64,000 bases of DNA from UBA4744 sp963723165 (lineage in GTDB: Bacteria > Actinomycetota > Acidimicrobiia > Spongiisociales > UBA4744): assembly GCA_963723165.1 (NCBI GenBank), contig CAVRPP010000015.1, positions 186,001-250,000 of the forward strand, read 5' to 3'. The translations under genes were made by a program, and so were the position numbers. The first letter of the stretch is position 1. Each line of letters opens with the position of its first letter. A model generated the notes under the pieces. It was not told the DNA's origin, searched no databases, and saw only the letters and a program-made list of their open reading frames with translations. This document shows, piece by piece, positions 58,520 to 64,000 of the stretch.

Positions 58520-59667
58520 GGCGGTGGGGCTTCTTAGGCGGGGCGATCGTGGCCCTGTCGTTGTTCGCAGTCTTCTTCGCCGGGGAGGCGCCGAAGTCTC
58601 TGAACAGTGCGGCTTTGCCCGATTTTCCGAACTACTACCTGGGAGGAGAGCGGCTCTTCGACGGTAGGCCCGTGTACGGAGCGCTCGAAGCAGAAGTCGA
58701 GGAACGATTCGGAGTCCAGGGATATGACGCCTATCCGGCCGATCCCCCTCCCGCAGTGATTCTGGTCGCACCACTGAGCCTGCTCCCGTACGACACCGCC
58801 TGGCTCGTCCTTGCCGGAGTGTCCGTGCTGATCCTGGTGACCGTGACCTACTTCACCTCTCGCGAGGTTGGCTTCCCAAGCGAGGTCGGGGTTGCGATCG
58901 CCTGCTTTGCTCTCCTGACGACGAGTTTTCGCTTCCTGCTGATCCGAAACCACATCGAAAGCCTGGTTTTGCTGGTCGGGTTCCTCGGGTGGTTGGCCTT
59001 GCGCAGGCGAGGTTCGGAAGCTGCCGGCGTGTGGTGGGGTATCGCGACTGCATTGAAGTTGTTCCCTGGCATGTGGTTGCTCGGTTTGGTCCGGCGCGGC
59101 ACCAGGGCGGGACTGGTTGCCGGGGCTGCGACGGTGATCGTGGCTACGGTCGTCAGCTTTGCGGTGCTGGGTTGGTCGAATGTCTCTGACTTCGCTACCC
59201 AGGTCGTTGGTGCCTCCACTGTTTGGTACGGGGCTCTCGGCAACTACTCGCTTCTGTCGCTGGGCACGGCGTTGTCATCTGAGACCCTGGGGTGGGTGCT
59301 GACAGGTGTCGGGGCGGCCGTGCTGGTGCCTGTCTACATCAGGTGGGCCGTACGCCCGGATCAGGTGTGGGTGGCCGGGACCGCAGTTGCCCTGCTGCTT
59401 TCGCCGCTTTCCTGGCTCAACTATCTGGTGCTGGCCATCCCGGCGCTGGTGATCGTCGGCGCCCGGCTGGATATCCGGCTCACGGCCGATCGCTGGCTGC
59501 TGGTTGGTCTGGTTGCGTCGCTGGGCTTCTGGGGCCCGGTGGTTTTTTCCGCCGAACTGCCGAGCATCCTCGTTTCATTCGTGCCGACCTACGGACTCGT
59601 CGCACTGTTTGTGGTTGCGATTCGCCGGCTGGGAGAGCCTCGACAAGCAGCACCCGTAGAGGCATAG
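58516..59667 (+). CDS. GT87-like polyprenol-phosphate mannosyltransferase family protein
   Basis: A 383-residue protein with ten or so membrane helices and an extracytoplasmic acidic loop after helix 1 (DFPNYYLGGERLFDG). The pattern (DF motif after the first helix, GxxxxxK region with ATALKLFPGMWLLGLV) matches DUF2029/GT87 membrane glycosyltransferases that use polyprenyl-phosphate sugars. The acceptor is unknown. It is translationally coupled to trpA by GTGA, though no link to tryptophan is evident. Confidence 0.78.
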   Translation: MRRWGFLGGAIVALSLFAVFFAGEAPKSLNSAALPDFPNYYLGGERLFDGRPVYGALEAEVEERFGVQGYDAYPADPPPAVILVAPLSLLPYDTAWLVLAGVSVLILVTVTYFTSREVGFPSEVGVAIACFALLTTSFRFLLIRNHIESLVLLVGFLGWLALRRRGSEAAGVWWGIATALKLFPGMWLLGLVRRGTRAGLVAGAATVIVATVVSFAVLGWSNVSDFATQVVGASTVWYGALGNYSLLSLGTALSSETLGWVLTGVGAAVLVPVYIRWAVRPDQVWVAGTAVALLLSPLSWLNYLVLAIPALVIVGARLDIRLTADRWLLVGLVASLGFWGPVVFSAELPSILVSFVPTYGLVALFVVAIRRLGEPRQAAPVEA

Positions 59668-59974
59668 ACAACGGCCACCCGCCCGGGAGAGGAACCGTCC
59701 CGGCCGGGGGAGTGGGGGATGCGGCGAGTGGGTTCGGTTCAAATTGGTCGGGTGACCGCTGTCACCCAAAACGGTACATATGGTCCGGGATTATCCAGGG
59801 CGATTTGTGTGAAATCCGAATCAGTCTGCGCGGGAAGGGCCGGTTCCTGCCGGGCCAGGGAGGGTTCCCGGGCAGGCGAACCCGTTGAATACCCCTCCCG
59901 GCCCAGCGCACAACCTTCATCGGCGATATGCCTCGAAACCCTGAGTGGGCTTTTGTCGAACGTATTGAAATGAG
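59668..59974. other. Non-coding stretch with two hairpins
   Basis: About 300 bp with no supported gene, between the convergent glycosyltransferase gene and tRNA-Leu. It contains a perfect 7-bp hairpin GGGTGAC-CGCT-GTCACCC (59750-59767). A second hairpin (59846-59876) pairs CCTGCCGGG with CCCGGGCAGG with one bulged G. Either could end transcription from one side, but neither has a T-tract. Confidence 0.6.
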
Positions 59975-60057
59975 TACCGGGAGAGGGATTCGAACCCTCA
60001 CGCCCTTTCGGACAACGGATTTTGAGTCCGTCGCGTCTACCGTTCCGCCATCCCGGC
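59975..60057 (-). tRNA. tRNA-Leu (anticodon CAA)
   Basis: An 83-base class II tRNA. The acceptor stem is GCCGGGA paired with TCCCGGT (first pair G-U). The anticodon arm ACGGA-CTCAAAA-TCCGT gives CAA (60022-60024). A long variable arm (TGTCCGAAAGGGCG) and the T-arm GAGGG-TTCGAAT-CCCTC follow. The discriminator is A and the CCA end is not encoded. It reads the UUG codon. Confidence 0.95.
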
Positions 60058-60065
60058 TCGAGACC

Positions 60066-60071
60066 ATTATG
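60066..60071 (-). promoter_or_regulatory. Candidate -10 element for tRNA-Leu
   Basis: CATAAT on the minus strand, 8 bases before the tRNA 5' end, would start transcription almost at the mature end. No good -35 is seen. It overlaps a possible ATG (60069) of the divergent gene. Confidence 0.4.
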
Positions 60072-60101
60072 GTACGCGTCGGCGGAGCTCGGGACTTCCT
60101 C

Positions 60102-60380
60102 ATGCGTGCAGAAACCAAACTCTTCAAGATCAACGATGCCATCGAAGCCCTCCAACGCGAGGAGGAGCTGGTCGCGGAGGAGTTGCGGTACCACCGCCAC
60201 ATCGACGACGATGCCCGCCGCGACGCCGTAGTCAGCGACGATTGGCAGGATCGATCGTTCGCCCGCGACACCAACGCCGACGTCCAGCGGTTCGAGAAGG
60301 CGGTCGCCGATGTCCGGTCAAGACGCGAGCGCCTGGAGCGGAAGCGTGACAAGCTTCTCAGTCGTCTCGGCGACCTATGA
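60102..60380 (+). CDS. Small coiled-coil protein
   Basis: A 92-residue highly charged helical protein. Residues ~10-35 (KINDAIEALQREEELVAEELRYH) and ~60-92 (FEKAVADVRSRRERLERKRDKLL) should form a helical hairpin or coiled coil. Arg and Glu dominate. I recognise no family. The start could be ATG 60102 or ATG 60069. It ends 9 bases before polA and is probably co-transcribed with it. Confidence 0.6.
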   Translation: MRAETKLFKINDAIEALQREEELVAEELRYHRHIDDDARRDAVVSDDWQDRSFARDTNADVQRFEKAVADVRSRRERLERKRDKLLSRLGDL

Positions 60381-60389
60381 TGCGGCTTC

Positions 60390-63020
60390 ATGCCGACCCT
60401 CGCCGTACTGGACGGACACAACCTCGCCTATCGGGCCTTCTATGCCCTTCCCGATGATCTCGCAACGAGTGCCGGTCAGGTAACCAACTCGGCCTACGGG
60501 TTCACCTCGATGTTGATCAAGATGCTCGGTGATCATCATCCCGATGCCGTGGTCGTGACCTGGGATACGCCGAAACCAACCTTTCGCAAGGACGAGTACC
60601 CGGAATACAAGGCGCAAAGGGAAAAGGCACCGGACACGTTCACGAGTCAGTTGCCGCTGATCCGTGAGGTCGTCGACACGCTCGGCGTGCAACAGGTCGA
60701 ACTGCCGGGCTTTGAAGCAGACGACGTGATTGCCACGGTCGCCGAGCAGGCCAAGAACGACGGATGGGAAGTCCTGATCGTCAGCGGAGACAGGGACACA
60801 TTCCAGCTCATCGACGATCATTGCCGGGTCCTCTATATTCGCCGGGGTATCTCCGATCTACTCATTGCCGATGAAGCGTGGGTCGAAGAACGGTATGGAA
60901 TCAGGGCGGATCAGTACCCGGAATATGCAGCCCTGCGGGGAGACACATCCGACAACCTGCCCGGGGTGCCGGGAGTCGGCGAGAAGACCGCCACCCGACT
61001 CATCGCCGGTTACGGGAATCTGGAAGGTCTCTACGACCACCTCGACGAACAGACGCCCAAGTTGCGCGAGAGTCTCGCTGCCAACCGGGAACAAGCGTTT
61101 CTGAACCGCCGGTTGATGCGCCTCGTCCGTGATCTCTCGCTGGGGATACAGGTCGAGAGTTATCGGTGGACAGGGTTCGACAGGGCCGCAGCCAAGGCCA
61201 TTTTCGACAGCATGGAGTTCCACTCATTGTGGGATCGGCTCATCGCTTTGGGGTCGGCCTCCGACGAGCCGGCCGGGGAGGTCCTCGAGGTCGAAACCGG
61301 AGTTATCACCGACGAAGCGGAGATCGGGGAACTGGCCATTCTCGTTCCCCTGGTCCTGGAACCAGTCTGGGACGGATCCGATTTGGCCGGGGTGGCGATT
61401 GCCCGGGACGATGAACGGGCTGCATTTGTGCCGGTTGACAAGCTGGCCTGGTTGGCCACGGTGCTCGCCTCAGAAGACCATCCCAAGGTGATTCACGATG
61501 CCAAGGACTTCATCCGGTACCTGCTCGATGCCGGGATGTCGTTCGCCGGTCTGGCCACCGACACTGCACTGGCCGCCTATCTGCTCAACCCGGCTGCCCG
61601 GACGTACGAACTCGAAGATCTGGCCGGGCGGTATCTCAAGGTCGAGCTCGATTCGCCCGATCGGGACACCGACGCCGGTTCCCAGGGAATGCTCGATTTC
61701 GGCGGAGGACCGGATTTGGAGGCTGCGGGCCGGCGGGCGGTGACCGTGGGCAGACTGGCCGAACACCTCAGGAAAGAACTCGTTGACCGGGACTCGCTGG
61801 CTTTGCTCGACGATATCGAGATGCCGCTCGTCTTGGTGCTGGCCCGGATGGAGGCGGCCGGGATCGGCATCGATCGAGAGTATCTCGAAGATCTCGGCGG
61901 GACTCTGCGGGACCAGCTGGCCCAACTAGAAGGCCGCATTCACGCGGCAGCCGGCGAGCCGTTCAACATCAATTCCACCGGTCAACTGCGAGAGATCCTT
62001 TTTGACCAACTCGGGTTGCCGGTGCTCAAGAAGACTCCGAAGGGTGCCCCGTCAACCGACACGTCGGTGCTGGAAAAGCTGGCAGACGCCCATCCCATCG
62101 TCAAGGAACTGCTCGAATACCGCGAGTTGGAGAAGTTGCGCTCGACCTACATCGACGGCTATCTGCCCCTGGTGACTGCCGGCGGGCGGATCCATACCCG
62201 GTTCAACCAGTTGGCAGCAACCACCGGTCGGCTTTCATCGGATCGGCCAAACTTGCAGAACATACCGGTTCGCTCGGAACGAGGCATGACCATTCGGCGG
62301 GCCTTTGTGCCCCGTGCCGCCTGGCAGTTCGTCGTAGCCGACTACTCACAGATTGAGTTGCGGGTCATGGCCCACTTGAGCCAGGACCCCGGCCTGCTCG
62401 AAGCGTTTCGCGGTACCGAGACCGACATTCACACCGAAACCGCCGCCCGGGTGTTCGGCCTGGAACCCGAGCATGTGACGGACGAGTTGCGGCGTCGAGC
62501 CAAGGCAATCAACTTCGGGCTCCTCTACGGCATGGAGGCGTTCGGCTTGGCCGATCGTCTCCAGATCTCTCGAGACGAGGCACGCGATCACATCGAGGCT
62601 TACTTCGAGCAATTCCCCCTGGTTCAGGAGTTCCTCCAGAGTGTGGTTACGGAGGCCCGAAATCGTGGCTACACCCAGACCATCTTCGGACGCCGTCGCT
62701 ACCTGCCCGAACTCTCCAGCGATAACTTCCGAATCCGCCAGATGGGCGAGCGGATGGCATTGAATGCTCCGGTGCAGGGTTCAGCGGCCGACATCATCAA
62801 GAAGGCAATGGTCGACCTCGACGCCGGCTTACGGGAGGCCGGTTTGCAGACGACGTTGCTGTTGCAGATCCATGATGAGTTGATACTGGAAGCTCCTGCG
62901 GATGAGGTTGCCGAGGCCGAGTCGCTCACCCGGAGCTTGATGGAGGGGGTGGCGGAGCTGGACGTGCCGTTGCGAGTGGATTTGTCGACCGGGATCGATC
63001 TTGCGGACGTTAAGCACTGA
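60390..63020 (+). CDS. polA: DNA polymerase I
   Basis: An 876-residue polymerase for gap repair and primer removal. The 5' nuclease domain (1-290) has LDGHNLAYRAFYALP, GFEADDVIATVAEQA and GVPGVGEKTATRLI. The middle 3'-5' exonuclease-like domain lacks the catalytic DxE (the segment reads LVPLVLEPVW), so proofreading is not expected. The polymerase domain has motif A VVADYSQIELR, motif B RRRAKAINFGLLYG and motif C QIHDELILE. Length and layout are normal for actinobacteria. Confidence 0.96.
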   Translation: MPTLAVLDGHNLAYRAFYALPDDLATSAGQVTNSAYGFTSMLIKMLGDHHPDAVVVTWDTPKPTFRKDEYPEYKAQREKAPDTFTSQLPLIREVVDTLGVQQVELPGFEADDVIATVAEQAKNDGWEVLIVSGDRDTFQLIDDHCRVLYIRRGISDLLIADEAWVEERYGIRADQYPEYAALRGDTSDNLPGVPGVGEKTATRLIAGYGNLEGLYDHLDEQTPKLRESLAANREQAFLNRRLMRLVRDLSLGIQVESYRWTGFDRAAAKAIFDSMEFHSLWDRLIALGSASDEPAGEVLEVETGVITDEAEIGELAILVPLVLEPVWDGSDLAGVAIARDDERAAFVPVDKLAWLATVLASEDHPKVIHDAKDFIRYLLDAGMSFAGLATDTALAAYLLNPAARTYELEDLAGRYLKVELDSPDRDTDAGSQGMLDFGGGPDLEAAGRRAVTVGRLAEHLRKELVDRDSLALLDDIEMPLVLVLARMEAAGIGIDREYLEDLGGTLRDQLAQLEGRIHAAAGEPFNINSTGQLREILFDQLGLPVLKKTPKGAPSTDTSVLEKLADAHPIVKELLEYRELEKLRSTYIDGYLPLVTAGGRIHTRFNQLAATTGRLSSDRPNLQNIPVRSERGMTIRRAFVPRAAWQFVVADYSQIELRVMAHLSQDPGLLEAFRGTETDIHTETAARVFGLEPEHVTDELRRRAKAINFGLLYGMEAFGLADRLQISRDEARDHIEAYFEQFPLVQEFLQSVVTEARNRGYTQTIFGRRRYLPELSSDNFRIRQMGERMALNAPVQGSAADIIKKAMVDLDAGLREAGLQTTLLLQIHDELILEAPADEVAEAESLTRSLMEGVAELDVPLRVDLSTGIDLADVKH

Positions 63021-63054
63021 CTGCCGACTACCCACGGTTTGCGTCTCGTTCGTG

Positions 63055-63063
63055 TGGTATCGT
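63055..63063 (+). promoter_or_regulatory. Candidate extended -10 promoter of rpsA
   Basis: TGGTATCGT fits an extended -10 (TGn-TATCGT). Transcription would start near 63070, leaving a leader of about 56 bases that contains GGAGGAG (63107-63113). Confidence 0.45.
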
Positions 63064-63125
63064 TCTTGGCGCCTCGGCACGTTTGATCGCGCTGGGAGCA
63101 AATTCTGGAGGAGTAACAACCATAC

Positions 63126-64000
63126 ATGACCACTGAACACGAGTCCGCGCCCACGAACGATCCCGAAGGGATCACGGAGCCGGACGCTTCCCAGGCAGCC
63201 GCCGACGCGTCGGCCGCCACCGCCCTATCCGCCGACGACAACCGGGAAACGCCCACCGATGGTGGTGAAACCGCAGAAGCGGTGACCGCTCCGGTCGGCG
63301 GAGATCCGACCATCGAGGCGCCGGCCGAAGAGCAGGCAACCCCGGAGGAACCTCCGACCGAACCTGAGGCCGTCGCCGCAGATTCCGCGGATACCGGCAC
63401 CGAGGACCAGGCGACCGGGGATGATGCAGCAGCCGACGTCGCCGAAACGGCAGACGACGCGCAAGAAGACGCGCAAGAAGAAGCAGAAAAAGAGATCTTC
63501 ATTCGCGCCGAGCGGCCCGCCATTGTCGCCAAGAGTCTCAGCGATCTCTCCGAAGAGATGCTCACCAACGACTTTGCGGCCGCCATCGAGCACACCGTGC
63601 TCGAATTCAAGGAGGGCGACATCGTCGAAGGCACCGTTTCGAGTGTCGATCAGGACGAGGTGCTCGTCGATATCGGATACAAATCCGAGGGCCACATCCC
63701 GCTCAAGGAACTTTCTATCCGCCACAGCGTCAACCCGCTCGACATCGTCTCCGTCGGTGACCGCATCGAAGCCCTCGTTCTCGATAAAGAGGACGATGAA
63801 GGCCGTTTGATCCTCTCCAAGAAACGCGCTCAATACGAGCGAGCCTGGGGCCGCATTCAGCGGGTCCACGCAGAAGGCGGCATCGTCACCGGACCGGTCA
63901 TCGAAGTGGTCAAGGGTGGCCTCATCGTTGACATTGGGCTGCGGGGCTTTTTGCCGGCCTCGCTGGTCGAACTTCGCCGGGTGCGGGACCTCGAGCCATA
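63126..64000 (+). CDS. rpsA: Ribosomal protein S1 (3' partial) with long acidic N-terminal extension
   Basis: The frame is open to the window edge, giving the first ~291 residues. The S1 homology starts near residue 140: DIVEGTVSSVDQDEVLVDIGYKSEGHIP is the first S1 domain. GRLILSKKRAQYERAWG and VIEVVKGGLIVDIGLRGFLPASLVE begin the next. Before this lies about 135 residues rich in Ala, Asp, Glu, Thr and Pro with no predicted fold. GGAGGAG lies 12 bases before ATG 63126. An internal ATG at 63558 would give a conventional S1. Confidence 0.9.
   Translation, partial: MTTEHESAPTNDPEGITEPDASQAAADASAATALSADDNRETPTDGGETAEAVTAPVGGDPTIEAPAEEQATPEEPPTEPEAVAADSADTGTEDQATGDDAAADVAETADDAQEDAQEEAEKEIFIRAERPAIVAKSLSDLSEEMLTNDFAAAIEHTVLEFKEGDIVEGTVSSVDQDEVLVDIGYKSEGHIPLKELSIRHSVNPLDIVSVGDRIEALVLDKEDDEGRLILSKKRAQYERAWGRIQRVHAEGGIVTGPVIEVVKGGLIVDIGLRGFLPASLVELRRVRDLEP

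Noticed and set aside
59735..59747. GGTTCAAAT resembling a tRNA T-loop
   Set aside because: No flanking T-stem, anticodon arm or acceptor stem can be folded around it.

Overview
The window reads as core chromosome of a high-GC actinobacterium (roughly 60-65% G+C by eye). Supporting signs are a full division and cell-wall (dcw) cluster without ftsA, the actinobacterial sepF-yggT-divIVA tail, a meso-diaminopimelate-type MurE, a DUF3040 gene next to dinB, an ileS T-box of the compact actinobacterial kind, a pair of Get3/ArsA-like ATPases resembling mycobacterial Rv3679/Rv3680, and frequent GTG/TTG starts. A deep-branching class such as Acidimicrobiia fits, but the lineage is inference. I found no prophage, insertion sequence or CRISPR array. 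The surprises lie inside and between otherwise ordinary genes.

Layout. 1-10.7 kb: NUDIX hydrolase (cut by the window edge), histidine phosphatase, dinB, DUF3040 and MerR genes, a minus-strand MoxR-DUF58-transglutaminase operon, two coupled genes of unknown function (one with an 8-copy CCTGGT repeat), a resolvase-like protein lacking its catalytic serine, an HNH protein and a universal stress protein. 10.7-27.9 kb: the dcw cluster mraZ-rsmH-ftsL-ftsI-murE-mraY-murD-ftsW-murG-murC-murB-ftsQ-ftsZ-pgeF-yggS-sepF-yggT-divIVA, with a promoter carrying four TGG repeats at exact 10-bp spacing (probable MraZ operator). murF is missing from its usual place, and murC is broken by one extra base. 27.9-36 kb: ileS with a T-box leader, DUF167, DksA/TraR-type protein, lspA, rluD-type synthase and two neighbouring phosphofructokinases whose key residues predict different phosphoryl donors.

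36-49 kb: dnaE, the two Get3/ArsA-like ATPases, a double-domain ThyX-like protein, small membrane and transporter genes, a hotdog thioesterase, xpt, nth, and MATE and MFS transporters whose ends overlap. 49-59.7 kb: ccdA, then trpE, ygfZ, a two-component system, trpC, an antisense small secreted protein, trpF, trpB, trpA and a GT87-like glycosyltransferase; trpD and trpG are absent. 59.7-64 kb: a 300-bp non-coding stretch with hairpins, tRNA-Leu(CAA), a coiled-coil protein, polA and rpsA, the last with a long acidic N-terminal extension and cut by the window edge.

How the parts work together. From rsmH to sepF nearly every gene overlaps the next by a few bases (mostly ATGA or GTGA), so wall-precursor synthesis, the septal machinery and Z-ring anchoring are translated as one unit, probably under MraZ autoregulation. 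ileS is tuned to tRNA-Ile charging. Most of the tryptophan pathway from chorismate to tryptophan is gathered around 50-58.5 kb.
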